Numbered from the stretch's first letter, positions 26,726 to 36,028 are shown. The stretch is DNA of 64,000 nucleotides from Halostagnicola kamekurae (GCF_900116205.1 NZ_FOZS01000004.1:372001-436000); one strand, 5' to 3'. Numbers and translations are program-made. The notes: generated from the letters alone by a model not told the origin.

Positions 26726-27160
26726 ATGGCCACGCACGTTCTCGTCCCGGTCGACGAATCCGAACAGTCCGACGAGGCGCTCGAGTTCGCGCTCTCCGAG
26801 TATCCCGATGCGCGGGTCACGGCGTTGCACGTCGTCGACGCGGCCGAGATCCGGGGCGGCGTCGCGCTCGAGTCCTACAGCCCGGAGTCCTACGGAAACC
26901 TGCAGGACAAACGAGAAGAACGCGCAGCGAGGACCTTAGAGCGAGCGCAGGCGCGTGCCGATCGCCGCGATCGCGACCTCGAGACGGTACAGATGGTCGG
27001 CACCGTCGTTCACTCGATCGTTTCGTACGCGTCGGGACACGGCGTCGATCACATCGTCATCGGCAGTCACGGCCGTACCGGCGCGAGTCGCGTCCTCCTC
27101 GGCAGCGTCGCCGAGAAGGTCACTCGCCGGTCGCCGGTTCCGGTGACGATCGTTCGGTAG
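26726..27160 (+). CDS. universal stress protein (UspA family)
   Basis: A 144-residue single Usp domain. It begins MATHVLVPVDESEQSDEALEFAL and has the ATP-binding loop GSHGRTGASRVLLGSVAEKVTRRSPVPVTIV near the C-terminus (G-x2-G-x9-G-S/T pattern). Such proteins bind ATP and act in stress survival, often as dimers; the target is unknown. The ATG at 26726 fits the family N-terminus. Confidence 0.95.
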   Translation: MATHVLVPVDESEQSDEALEFALSEYPDARVTALHVVDAAEIRGGVALESYSPESYGNLQDKREERAARTLERAQARADRRDRDLETVQMVGTVVHSIVSYASGHGVDHIVIGSHGRTGASRVLLGSVAEKVTRRSPVPVTIVR

Positions 27161-27290
27161 TGCCGGTCGGGCCCGTCGACCTTTGGACGATGCCCGCACT
27201 GGCGTTCGATGGGAATCCTGCCCGCGCCCCTCCGACGCGGGGAGCGTACGCTGCTGTGTGAAATCACGTCCACAACCGAACGGCTCGAAA

Positions 27291-27959
27291 TTACGACCGT
27301 TCGTTGCCGGTCGCGACGCCGCTCGTGATTATCGTTCGGATCCCCTCCTCGACGGTCAGGTCGACGTCGTAGACGTTCTCTCGAGCGACGTGGATGACGA
27401 ACCCGCCCATGACCGGGTTCGGTGCCATCGGCATGAAGAGCGTGATCATGTCGTCGTTGCCGATCTGTTCTGCGATGCGTTCGGGCGGAACGGACGTCTT
27501 GAACGCGATGACGTAGGAGTTCTGCTGGGGGTACTCGACGAGTTTGACCTCCTGAAAACTATCCGTCCCCGATTCGAACATCACCTTGCTCATCTCGTCG
27601 AAACTCTGGTAGACGCGGCCGAAGCCGGGAATCGAGCACATGAACTCGTCGTAGTGGGAATTGATCCGCGACATGCTGGATGCTTTCTCGGAGAGAAATC
27701 CGATCATGAACACGAGCGCACAGAACAACACGCCAGTAATCGCGATGGTTAGCCAACTACTCAACGGATTGAGATACGGCGCCTGGTTGAGGACCTCGAG
27801 CAGCGGCGCGAGCGCGTTCGAGATGAACCGAAAGACGAACGCGATGATAAGCAGCGTAACGACCAGCGGGAACAGCGCCGCAAGCCCCCTCACGAAGAAA
27901 TGTTGACTCTTATCTTTGACGAGCGACGGCGATCGGTACTCATCCGGCGGATATACCAT
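27291..27959 (-). CDS. DUF502 family membrane protein
   Basis: A 222-residue protein with two N-terminal transmembrane helices (GLAALFPLVVTLLIIAFVFRF and WLTIAITGVLFCALVFMIGFL). A soluble domain follows with IPGFGRVYQSFDEMSKVMF and MITLFMPMAPNPVMGGFVIHV, both conserved in DUF502 proteins. The start is ATG 27959 (MVYPPDEYRS); an upstream start at 28016 has no family support. The family has no established function; it occurs in bacteria and archaea as an envelope protein. Confidence 0.88.
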   Translation of the reverse strand: MVYPPDEYRSPSLVKDKSQHFFVRGLAALFPLVVTLLIIAFVFRFISNALAPLLEVLNQAPYLNPLSSWLTIAITGVLFCALVFMIGFLSEKASSMSRINSHYDEFMCSIPGFGRVYQSFDEMSKVMFESGTDSFQEVKLVEYPQQNSYVIAFKTSVPPERIAEQIGNDDMITLFMPMAPNPVMGGFVIHVARENVYDVDLTVEEGIRTIITSGVATGNERS

Positions 27960-28073
27960 GTACACTCGTTTCGAGACCGCCCTATTGAATCTCCCGGTAA
28001 ATTGACAAGACAACAATGAGTGTCGAAGGTGGGTAGCGCGACGAATTATAGGTTATATATCACGAAGTGTGTC

Positions 28074-28286
28074 TCAAGCGCTACTCGAGAAATACGAGCG
28101 GTAGTCCCGTCCGTGCTTAAAAATCGAGCCGTGATCTTTCAGAATCCGGTCGACGTCGTCGTATCGAAACACGTCCCACGTCTCCCGCTGCTCGTCGTAG
28201 TGGACTGGCCGCTCCTCGCGCATCTCGGCGTACCAGCCGAACGGCGATAGTTGCCCGTCCGGACTCCGGATGGGGTCCGGTGGCCG
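28074..28286 (-). pseudogene. cytochrome P450 N-terminal remnant
   Basis: The minus-strand frame between stops at 28287 and 28074 reads SPFGWYAEMREERPVHYDEQ, then TWDVFRYDDVDRILKDHGSI, which is the N-terminal substrate-recognition region of prokaryotic P450s. It stops after about 70 codons, with no I-helix, ExxR or haem-Cys region, and the only internal ATG is within the conserved part. It is therefore a truncated relic; the remaining ~340 residues of a P450 are absent. The surrounding 28017-28431 gap shows nothing else. Confidence 0.6.
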
Positions 28287-28431
28287 TCAGACGCCGACGA
28301 CTAAATCGGGTGACTGTATCGATTAATCGATCGTTTAATCAGTTGTAGTTCTTTTGTTTATGTTCATCGTACACGGCGGGAAAGACGGAAAGCGTCGGCA
28401 AGGAGCAGCTCGTCTGAAATCGCTTCGGTGG

Positions 28432-29049
28432 CTACGCTCGAGAGATGTCGTCGATAATTTCGTCTATGAGCGTCTCCGCTCGGTCGATGGCGTCGTCTCG
28501 ATTGGTCGTCGTGTGCGTGTGTACTCCCTGTTTGAGTACGAAGAGGATGTGATCCGCCGTCAGTTCCGGATCGACCGGCCGAAAGTGCTCGCGTTCGATT
28601 CCGTTTCGAATCGTCTCGGCGAGCGTCTCGTGGAGGCGCGACTCGACCGCCGTCGTTTTCTCCCGGAAGTCCGGATCCCACTGGGCGTGGCCCCACAATT
28701 CGACGAAAAGCCGCGAAACCGCAGCCTCGGTTTCCGACGGCGGCCCCGAAACGATCCGTTCGGCGTGCATCGGTTCTGGATGCAGGATCTGGTCGACGAA
28801 CGCCCGCAGTTCTTCGGTGGGATCGTCGAACTCCCGTTCGGCCTGTCCGTCCATGAATAGTTCGACGAACACCTCGAGCATCGACAGCAACAGATCGTCC
28901 TTGCTATCGAAATAATGGTATATGAGAGAGGGGTTTTGGCCGAGTTCGTCGCCGATATCGGTCATCGAGAGGTCCGCGTAGCCGTGTTCGACCAGCGCGC
29001 GAAATGCCGCTTCTCTGATTCGTCGTTCCGTCTCGGGATGCCCGGTCAT
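28432..29049 (-). CDS. TetR/AcrR family transcription regulator
   Basis: A 205-residue regulator. Residues 8-55 are the TetR DNA-binding domain (RRIREAAFRALVEHGYADLSMTDIGDELGQNPSLIYHYFDSKDDLL) with the typical YHYFxSKDDLL end. The helical C-terminal ligand domain is about 145 residues. In haloarchaea such regulators usually repress a neighbouring transporter or oxidoreductase. Here the next gene on the same strand is the P450 remnant, so the original target may have been lost. Ligand unknown. Confidence 0.93.
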   Translation of the reverse strand: MTGHPETERRIREAAFRALVEHGYADLSMTDIGDELGQNPSLIYHYFDSKDDLLLSMLEVFVELFMDGQAEREFDDPTEELRAFVDQILHPEPMHAERIVSGPPSETEAAVSRLFVELWGHAQWDPDFREKTTAVESRLHETLAETIRNGIEREHFRPVDPELTADHILFVLKQGVHTHTTTNRDDAIDRAETLIDEIIDDISRA

Positions 29050-29169
29050 CGTCCGGGCTATGCAATCGTCCCATAAGCCAGTATCGAGTCAAGCGTTCCA
29101 CCGTTGAGCGTTCCCACGTCGAACGGTCCGATATCATCGCTTCCCGTCGAACCGTCCCTGAGACCCTGA

Positions 29170-29808
29170 ACAAACCCTATACGGTGCCTGTCGAATGAAA
29201 GTGGCATAGGAACGATATCGCTTGCCGGCCCGTGGGACCTTCGACTCGAGGTGACCCTCGCGAACGCGACGGCAAGCGAGTACATCGGAACGCTCTCGGC
29301 CGACACACGGAGCACGAACACCGACCAGATTCGCGACGCGGACGTCGTCGATCACCCCGTTTTGATCTCCGCCGGCGACGGTTCGGTGCCGAATCGGACG
29401 ACCCTCGAGTTCACCTACGACCTCGGACCCGACGTGCTCACCTGAGACGAGTTCTCGCCCGCGATCGGCGACGGAAACCTCGCCGTCTGTACGCTGGACC
29501 TCTCCAGAAACGAACCCGTCACGAGACAGTTTCGCCGCAATCTCGAATCGTATCTCACCTCGAAAGCGTTCGATCCGGAGCCGGCGCTCTCGACGGGCGT
29601 CTTCGAGAGCCTGTTCGACGCCGGTTCGGACGACGACCGGAGCTACGGCGACGACGCCGGCGCGTGGGTCGACACCGAGTGGTTCGGGACTGACACGAAT
29701 CCGTCCTCGGACTGGGGTGGTACTCGAGTTGGGCCCGTTCTCGAGTCGGTCACACCCTCGAGTCAGCCCTATCTCTCGAGTCAGTCCCGTCCGAGATCAC
29801 ATATGTGA
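29170..29808 (+). pseudogene. decayed exported/glycoside-hydrolase-like gene with in-frame TGA
   Basis: One plus frame is open from 29170 to the TGA at 29806-29808 except for a TGA at 29443-29445. The beginning (GTISLAGPWDLRLEV) recalls the start of the GH2 sugar-binding domain. The part after the stop (IGDGNLAVCTLDLSRNEPVTRQFRRNLESYL) resembles the C-terminal segment of haloarchaeal GH2/beta-galactosidase-like proteins. The whole catalytic centre is missing, so an internal deletion as well as a nonsense change is likely. There is no start codon in a sensible context. The 29050-29877 gap holds nothing else. Confidence 0.5.
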
Positions 29809-29877
29809 CTTCAGTGACGCGATGGGAGTTGAACCGGGAGCCTTACGTGTCCGTTCACCCGATTCTCGAATAAGCGA

Positions 29878-30708
29878 ATGCCAGCGTGGACGCTTCAGGC
29901 CGCCATCGACCCGCTCACGATATTCTTCGTGCTCACCACGATGCTCTCGGTGGGGCTCGATCTGACGTTCGACGAGATTTTCGCGTCGTTGAAGCAGCGG
30001 CGGCTCCTCTCGAGGGCACTCCTCGCGAACCTCGTACTCGTGCCGCTGTTAGCGGCGGGACTCGTCCGCGCCGTTCCGATGGAGACCGGTTACGTGGTCG
30101 GGATCCTGTTGATCGCCATCGCGCCGGGAGCGCCGTTCGGACCGAAATTCGCCGAGATTTCGAAGAGCGACATCGCGTTCGCGAGCGGTCTGATGGCCGT
30201 TCTCGGCATACTTTCGGTCGTCACGATACCGATTTCTGTCACGGCGCTCATGCCGGGTGACGTGGCGGTCGATCCGATCGCGATCGCTCGCATGATACTG
30301 CTCGCCCAGCTCGTCCCGCTCGTGGTCGGTCTGGTGATACAGGCGCGCTATCGACCGTTCGCTACGCGGCTCTCCGCGCCGCTCCAGCGGCTCTCGACGT
30401 ACTCTCTGGTCCTGTTGATCGGCCTGTTAGTCGCGACCAATTTCGACGGATTGGTGGGGCTGGCCGGGACCGGATCGATAGCGATTTCGACGCTCGTCGT
30501 CGGCGGTTCGCTGCTGGTCGGGTACGGCTTCGGCGGTCCGGCGCGACCGACTCGCGAAGTGCTCGCGACGACGACCGCCGCTCGAAACGCCGCCGTCGCG
30601 TTGCTCATCGCGACGACGTTTTCTAGCCAGCGAGTGCTCACAGTGATCGTGGCCTTCAGCCTCGTCAGCGTCGGGATGGCGGGACTCGTCGCGGGCAAGT
30701 GGCGATAA
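29878..30708 (+). CDS. BASS family sodium symporter-like transporter
   Basis: A 276-residue protein with about eight to nine hydrophobic helices. FFVLTTMLSVGLDLTFDEI and LLIAIAPGAPFGPKFAEISKSDIAFASGLMAVLG match the two discontinuous-helix substrate regions of bile acid:sodium symporter family proteins. The length is slightly short of the ~300 usual, lacking perhaps one terminal helix. It would import an organic anion with Na+; the substrate cannot be told, and bile acids are not implied. It stands alone on the plus strand. Confidence 0.85.
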   Translation: MPAWTLQAAIDPLTIFFVLTTMLSVGLDLTFDEIFASLKQRRLLSRALLANLVLVPLLAAGLVRAVPMETGYVVGILLIAIAPGAPFGPKFAEISKSDIAFASGLMAVLGILSVVTIPISVTALMPGDVAVDPIAIARMILLAQLVPLVVGLVIQARYRPFATRLSAPLQRLSTYSLVLLIGLLVATNFDGLVGLAGTGSIAISTLVVGGSLLVGYGFGGPARPTREVLATTTAARNAAVALLIATTFSSQRVLTVIVAFSLVSVGMAGLVAGKWR

Positions 30709-30815
30709 GAATGATTTTCGCCTCGCCGCTGCCTGCCCCCGAGCCGACCGCCACAACGGCGCTTTTCCATCCCCGAACGAAATCGGTTTAGTCGTACCGC
30801 CGCTACCCTGGGTCA

Positions 30816-32741
30816 GTGACCGACAATAGTTCCTCGAGTGTCGGCTCCGACGACGGCATCGACGCCGACGAGACGACGGCGCCGGCCGACGACCGGTCGG
30901 ACGCGAGTCAGCCGGAGACCGAATCCGACGACGAAACCGAGCGCTCGCTCACGCTGGCTGGCTTTCACGACGCCTGCCAACGAGCGGGGCGGCCGGTGCT
31001 CACTGCGGGCGGGGTCGCTCGAGCGCTCGAGTACCCCCGCGAAACCGTCGACGAGCAACTCGAGGCCCTCGAAGCCGCGGGCGAGGTCGAATCGCTCTCG
31101 GTCTCGACGGACCCCGTCGTCTGGTACCCCAGCGAACTCGAGGATCTGACCGACAGGGAGCGGGTTGTGGTCTTTCCGAAGCGACGCGAGATCGTCGTCG
31201 ACCGACCCGAACAGTTCACCCGCGCACAGCTCTCGCAGTTCGCCCACCTCGCCGATACGAACGGCGAGAACGGGTACCGATACGAGGTTCGACCGGAGGA
31301 CGTCTGGCAGGCTCCGCACGATTCGTTCGACGCGCTCGCGCGGACGATGCGACAGGCGCTCGGCCAGCGCTCGGACGAGCTCGAGGACTGGGTCGAGAGC
31401 CAGTGGGACCGCGCCAGACAGTTCCGGCTCGTGACCCACGATGACGGCTACACCGTGCTCGAGGCACAGAGCGCGGAGATAATGGGCAACGTCGCTCGAC
31501 AGAAGCTAGACGAAGAACACGTCCACGCGCCGATCTCCGAGACGGAGGATTGGGTCCGGGAGGGCGCCGAGGCCGCGATCAAACGAGTGCTCTACGAGGC
31601 GGGGTATCCGGTGGACGATCAGCGGGAACTGGCGACCGGCGAGGAGCTGTCTATCGAGCTACAGGTGCGCCTTCGAGACTACCAGCAGACGTGGGTCGAC
31701 CGATTCTCCGAAGCCGGGGAGGGCGTCTTCGTCGGCCCGCCGGGAAGCGGGAAAACCGTCGCGGCGATGGGTGCGATGGCCCACGTCGGCGGCGAGACGC
31801 TGATACTGGTCCCCAGTCGCGACCTCGCGAGACAGTGGAACGAGGAACTGCTCGCACAGACCTCCCTCGAGGCCGACCAGATCGGCCAGTACCACGGCGG
31901 CCAGAAGAACGTCCGCCCGGTGACGATCGCCACCTACCAGATCGCGGGGATGGACAGACACCGGTCGCTGTTCGACGACCGCGAGTGGGGGCTCGTCGTC
32001 TTCGACGAGTGCCAGCACGTTCCGAGCGACGTCTACCGGCGGAGCACGCACCTCCAGTCGCGCCACCGGCTCGGCCTCTCTGCGAGCCCGATTCGAGAGG
32101 ACGACCGCCAGACCGAGATCTTCACGCTCGTCGGACCGCCCATCGGCACCGACTGGGAGGCGCTGTTCGAGGACGGCTTCGTCGCCGAACCGGAACTCGA
32201 GATCCGGTACGTCCCCTGGGGCGACGACGAGCAGGCGAACGCCTACGGCTCGGCCGACGGCCGGGAGAAGTACCGCATCGCGGCGCGAAATCGAGGGAAG
32301 GTCGACGACGTTCGATACCTCCTCTCGGCCCACCCCGACTCGAAGGCGCTGGTGTTCGTCGACTACTTAGAACAGGGTCGCGCCATCGCCGAGGCGGTCG
32401 ACGCACCGTTCCTGAGCGGGGAGACGCCCCACCACGAACGCCGGCGGCTGCTCGAGGAGTTCCGGCGAAACGAACGCGAGTTGCTCGTCGTCTCTCGAGT
32501 GGGCGACGAGGGGATCGACCTACCGACGGCCGACCTGGCGATCATCGCCTCCGGACTCGGCGGCTCCCGTCGGCAGGGTACCCAGCGGGCGGGCAGGACG
32601 ATGCGGCCGGCTGGCGGAGCGCTCGTCTACGTCCTCGCCACGCGAGGCACTCGAGAGGAGGATTTCGCCCGTAAACAGCTCCAGCACCTCGGACGAAAGG
32701 GGATGACGGTCCGCGAGCAAAACGTCGATATCGAGGACTGA
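30816..32741 (+). CDS. XPB/Rad25-like SF2 DNA helicase
   Basis: A 641-residue helicase with a GTG start. After an acidic disordered N-terminus comes a ~230-residue domain with a winged-helix-like part (GGVARALEYPRETVDEQLEALEAAGEV). The helicase core begins near residue 285: RLRDYQQTWVDRF (Q-like), FVGPPGSGKTVAAM (Walker A), VVFDECQHV (motif II as DECQ), LSASPIRED (motif III), VVSRVGDEGIDLP (motif V) and GTQRAGRTMRP (motif VI). XPB-like helicases open DNA in repair and recombination. DECQ in place of DEAH is usual in this archaeal group. Confidence 0.9.
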   Translation: MTDNSSSSVGSDDGIDADETTAPADDRSDASQPETESDDETERSLTLAGFHDACQRAGRPVLTAGGVARALEYPRETVDEQLEALEAAGEVESLSVSTDPVVWYPSELEDLTDRERVVVFPKRREIVVDRPEQFTRAQLSQFAHLADTNGENGYRYEVRPEDVWQAPHDSFDALARTMRQALGQRSDELEDWVESQWDRARQFRLVTHDDGYTVLEAQSAEIMGNVARQKLDEEHVHAPISETEDWVREGAEAAIKRVLYEAGYPVDDQRELATGEELSIELQVRLRDYQQTWVDRFSEAGEGVFVGPPGSGKTVAAMGAMAHVGGETLILVPSRDLARQWNEELLAQTSLEADQIGQYHGGQKNVRPVTIATYQIAGMDRHRSLFDDREWGLVVFDECQHVPSDVYRRSTHLQSRHRLGLSASPIREDDRQTEIFTLVGPPIGTDWEALFEDGFVAEPELEIRYVPWGDDEQANAYGSADGREKYRIAARNRGKVDDVRYLLSAHPDSKALVFVDYLEQGRAIAEAVDAPFLSGETPHHERRRLLEEFRRNERELLVVSRVGDEGIDLPTADLAIIASGLGGSRRQGTQRAGRTMRPAGGALVYVLATRGTREEDFARKQLQHLGRKGMTVREQNVDIED

Positions 32742-32796
32742 CCGACGCGAGCGGGGACGTCGATCTCCCGTAGACTACCGTCGAACTCACACCGCC

Positions 32797-33144
32797 CTAT
32801 CGATCACTACCCTCCGTCTCACGAACGGCGATCGGCGGTTCCGGATCGGATCGGTGTAACTCGAGACGATCGACGGTCAGCACGCCGACGCCGGTCTCGA
32901 GTCTGCGCCTCACCAGCGCGGTGTCCTCACCTCGATCACCGACGGCGATCTCGAGATCGGTCCGAAGTTCGACTTCGATGTCGTTCAGTCCGGGTTCGAT
33001 ACCCCGTACCTGCGGTTCGTCGACAGCCTCGACGACCTCGACTCGCTCCAAGACGCCTCGCGCTCCATCGACGAGACTACCGGATGCGTTGATTGGCACT
33101 CGAACGACCAGTTCCACTGCGACCGAGTGGACGGTGCGGTCCAT
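32797..33144 (-). CDS. hypothetical protein (115 residues)
   Basis: MDRTVHSVAVELVVRVPINASG... with alternating hydrophobic strands (LERVEVVEAVDEPQVRGIEPGLNDIEVELRTDLEIAV) and a strongly acidic character. It looks like a small alpha/beta or all-beta cytoplasmic protein, and its codon bias matches true genes. A G-rich ribosome-site-like GGGGGAG lies just upstream of the ATG. It is convergent with the helicase gene. I do not recognise the family. Confidence 0.65.
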   Translation of the reverse strand: MDRTVHSVAVELVVRVPINASGSLVDGARGVLERVEVVEAVDEPQVRGIEPGLNDIEVELRTDLEIAVGDRGEDTALVRRRLETGVGVLTVDRLELHRSDPEPPIAVRETEGSDR

Positions 33145-33360
33145 ACTCCCCCGCCGAGAATCGAACTCGGCGCTCGAGCGACTGCCCGCGTGTTGACCGG
33201 CGCTGAAGCGGACTCGCCCGCCCAGCGTACACTACGGGGGAAGACCGCGTAGTTCTGACTGGCCGGACGGACGAGCCACGAGAACGAGGAATCGGCGGCG
33301 CGTCGAGCGCGACGAGCGAAAATCCTCGAGGAGACGACATCCATCCGGCCGGCGTCGAAC
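33145..33360. other. intergenic segment with tRNA-like inverted structure
   Basis: On the minus strand a T-arm-like hairpin (CCGAG TTCGATT CTCGG) is followed by CGGGGGA, which pairs perfectly with TCCCCCG 88 nt upstream. The 95-nt element (about 33147-33241) thus has an acceptor stem and T arm, but I cannot form normal D and anticodon arms. No other feature is seen in the segment. Confidence 0.3.
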
Positions 33361-33600
33361 TTACGCGGCGCGGATGGATGCGATGTCGATCGAATTCGAC
33401 AGCGACTGCATCTCGATCCACCCACGACCAATCGGCCCGAGGCCGATCGCCGGCCCCGGTCCATAGCCCCCACTCGCTATCTGGCGAGTGAGGTCGAGCG
33501 GGGCCGCGGTGGTCGTGAGCGAGATCATGGGTGTGTCGATCACGTTCTCTACGCGGTGGCGACAGTACCACGTCGAAACGCGATCAGGTACTCGTATCAT
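33361..33600 (-). CDS. possible small protein (79 residues)
   Basis: An ATG at 33600 opens a 79-codon frame (MIRVPDRVSTWYCRHR...) with a Gly/Pro stretch (SGGYGPGPAIGLGPIGRG). GC at third positions is moderately high, but no family is recognised and no promoter is clear. The rest of the 33601-33846 gap has nothing I can support. Confidence 0.3.
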   Translation of the reverse strand: MIRVPDRVSTWYCRHRVENVIDTPMISLTTTAAPLDLTRQIASGGYGPGPAIGLGPIGRGWIEMQSLSNSIDIASIRAA

Positions 33601-33846
33601 GTTCGCCACCCCACATAACCGTTTCTGCAGTGTGTTACTGTCTAACACTACTCGGGAGCGGGCGGGACTCGGTCGTAGCAAAAACGATATCGGAGACCGG
33701 CACCGGCATTCCAGCGGAAAACGCATACGTGCCATCGGAACGCGCGGCGAGGTATCGTTCGAAGCGGTCGATGCCGGTGCAAAATTCAAACTCCGACCAC
33801 AGCAAGGAACCTACGACGGCAGCAGGGAACCCCACTATCGAGCGGG

Positions 33847-34773
33847 CTACCGTTCGAGACGACCGGACTCTTCGAGATCGGTAATCGTCTCCTCGAGCGC
33901 GTTCATCTCCGACTGGTCGAAACCACAAAGCGGACGCCGGATCGGTCCCGGATCGAATCCTCGTAGGTCGAGAGCCGCTTTCACCCCCGCGAGCGTCGGG
34001 CCTTGCTCGATAGCCGCTCTAAGTTCGTACAAAACGCGTTGGCGCGTCAGTGCGGACTCGCGATCTCCATCGACGGAGGCGTCGTAAAGGTCGACCACGA
34101 GACTCGGGAAGACGTTCGCGATCGCGCTGACCACGCCGGAACAACCGAGTTGGAGACTCGAGAAGACCAGCGCGTCCGACCCGCCGACGAAGGTTCGGGA
34201 CGGATTTCGGTCGATCGCCTGCCCGAGCCAGACGAGGTCGCCACTCGAGTCCTTGCACCCGACGACCGAATCGATCTCCAGCAGTTCCGAGAGCGTCTCG
34301 AGCGAGAGTTCGATGCCGGTTCGACGCGGGATATGATAGAGATAGATCGGGCTCTCGGTGGCCGCTGCGACGGCTCGATAATGCTCTCGAAGGCCGTCGC
34401 TCTCAAGGTCATAATAATAGGGGGTGACGACGATAAGGCCATCGGCACCAAGGCGTTCCGCACGAGTCGCGTTTCTGACCGTCTCGCGCGTGCTCGGCGC
34501 CCCCACGCCGGCGAAGACGGGCACGTCATCACCGACTTCGTCAGCGACCGCCTCGACGACTCGGGCGCGCTCGTCGGACGAAAGGAGGGCGAACTCGCCG
34601 TTCGTTCCCAGAGGAAAAACGCCCTGAGAGCCTGCATCGACGACGAATCTGGCGAGTGCGGCCGTCGTCTCGAGGTCGAGATCCTCGTTTTCGTGAAAGG
34701 CCGTCACCGTGGGCGGAATGACGCCGTGGGCCCCGAGTGGATCTGCCTCTCCCGGCGTATTGCGATCGTTCAT
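33847..34773 (-). CDS. DapA/KDG-aldolase family lyase (DHDPS superfamily)
   Basis: A 308-residue class I aldolase. GVIPPTVTAF at the N-terminus, FPLGTNGEFALLS (GTxGE substrate-binding motif), YLYHIPRRTGIELS (catalytic Tyr) and SVVGCKDSSGDLVW (Schiff-base Lys) define the family. Members make dihydrodipicolinate or cleave 2-keto-3-deoxy sugar acids or N-acetylneuraminate. The motifs alone do not separate these, and no lysine-pathway gene is adjacent. A role in sugar-acid breakdown is more likely than lysine synthesis (inference). Confidence 0.92.
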   Translation of the reverse strand: MNDRNTPGEADPLGAHGVIPPTVTAFHENEDLDLETTAALARFVVDAGSQGVFPLGTNGEFALLSSDERARVVEAVADEVGDDVPVFAGVGAPSTRETVRNATRAERLGADGLIVVTPYYYDLESDGLREHYRAVAAATESPIYLYHIPRRTGIELSLETLSELLEIDSVVGCKDSSGDLVWLGQAIDRNPSRTFVGGSDALVFSSLQLGCSGVVSAIANVFPSLVVDLYDASVDGDRESALTRQRVLYELRAAIEQGPTLAGVKAALDLRGFDPGPIRRPLCGFDQSEMNALEETITDLEESGRLER

Positions 34774-34983
34774 CGGGATGCCCCCGGCGCAAAGCCATAC
34801 GTTCGACCGGATGGGTAACGACGTCCTACAACGGGCGATTCGAATCCGGAGGGGCGATCGTGATCCATATCCCTTCTCCGAGATAGCTGTCCCTAAAGTT
34901 GCGGCCTGCTAGGGGCGATCGCACCGACGGTTCACACGAAAGGCGGTCTTTGACGGTCGTGTCGGTCGTCGTTCGTCGTGGCG

Positions 34984-35409
34984 ATGCCAGTACGCAAACT
35001 CGGACCAGAAGATGTCGCAACGACGGATCGGGAGACCGAACTCGAGGAGATAACGGAGACGTTGGCCGCCGAAGGAATCGGTGCAGTCGTCGTTACCGAA
35101 GACGATGCACCAGTCGGTATCATCACGGATCGGGACGCCGCGCTCGCGATTCACGAACACGACGACATCGCCTCGGTGTCGGTCGAGGAAGTCATGACCG
35201 AGGAGCCGGCGACGATACACGAGGACGAGGAGTCGATCGAGGTCTCGCGCGCGATCGAAGAGCACAACGTTCGACGGTTCCCCGTCGTCGACGACGACGG
35301 CACCCTCACGGGAATCGTCACGCTCGACGACCTCGTCGCGACGATCGGCGAACAACTCGAGAACGTCTCGGAGACGATCGAAGTCCAATCGCCGGAGTAC
35401 AGCCCGTAG
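34984..35409 (+). CDS. CBS-pair domain protein
   Basis: A 141-residue protein with two CBS repeats: the first ends in GAVVVTEDDAPVGIITDRDAALA, the second in RRFPVVDDDGTLTGIVTLDDLVATI. A conserved SVEEVMTEEPATIHEDEES linker opens the second. CBS pairs bind adenine nucleotides and usually regulate a partner protein, which is not evident here. ATG 34984 is preferred; GTG 34978 would add two residues. Confidence 0.93.
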   Translation: MPVRKLGPEDVATTDRETELEEITETLAAEGIGAVVVTEDDAPVGIITDRDAALAIHEHDDIASVSVEEVMTEEPATIHEDEESIEVSRAIEEHNVRRFPVVDDDGTLTGIVTLDDLVATIGEQLENVSETIEVQSPEYSP

Positions 35410-35464
35410 ATCGGAAAAACCGAAGGGAGTCGATCGGGTCCGTACGAAGAGAATCGGCCGGTTT

Positions 35465-36028
35465 CTACGATGATTCCGCTTCGAACTCCTCGACAATCGC
35501 GTCGCAGAAGGCAGGCAGATCGTCGGGATCACGACTCGTAATCAGCCCGTCGTCGATCACGACTTCCTCGTCGACCCATTCGCCGCCGGCGTTTTCGATG
35601 TCGGTTCGGAGGCTCGGATACGAGGTTACCGTTCTCCCGTCGACGACGTCTGCCTCGACCAGCGTCCAGGGACCGTGACAGATGACGCCGATCGGTTTAC
35701 CGGCGGCTTCGTGTTCGCGAAGCAGTTCTACCACATCGGCGTTCGATCGGAGGATATCCGCGCCGACCGCGCCGCCGGGGACGATCAGCGCGTCGTACTC
35801 CGAAGCCGAGGCTTCCGAAACGGTTTCGTCTACCGCGTACGAGTCGCTGGCCTCGAGGTCGTTGTTGACCGTCCGTGCCTCGCCGGTATCCGTTCCGAGA
35901 ACCGACACGGTGGCCCCGGCGTCGGAGACCGCTCGCTTCGGTTCCGTGAACTCGATTTCCTCGGTGCCTCGTTCGGCGATCAGAATACCGACGGATGTTC
36001 CCTCGAGAGACTGTTGGGTGTCGCTCAT
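35465..36028 (-). CDS. DJ-1/PfpI family protein (type 1 glutamine amidotransferase-like)
   Basis: A 187-residue protein. YDALIVPGGAVGADILRSN and GKPIGVICHGPWTLVEADVV carry the nucleophile elbow with Cys in ICHGPW. Members are reported as proteases, glyoxalases or deglycases acting on stress-damaged molecules. The start is ATG 36028 (MSDTQQSLEG). It is convergent with the CBS gene and close to a two-winged-helix regulator, with no clear operon. Confidence 0.93.
   Translation of the reverse strand: MSDTQQSLEGTSVGILIAERGTEEIEFTEPKRAVSDAGATVSVLGTDTGEARTVNNDLEASDSYAVDETVSEASASEYDALIVPGGAVGADILRSNADVVELLREHEAAGKPIGVICHGPWTLVEADVVDGRTVTSYPSLRTDIENAGGEWVDEEVVIDDGLITSRDPDDLPAFCDAIVEEFEAESS

Noticed and set aside
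33147-33241. A tRNA gene
   Set aside because: An acceptor stem and T arm can be drawn, but D and anticodon arms cannot, and the 95-nt length does not fit with a normal variable arm. It is kept only as a low-interest observation.
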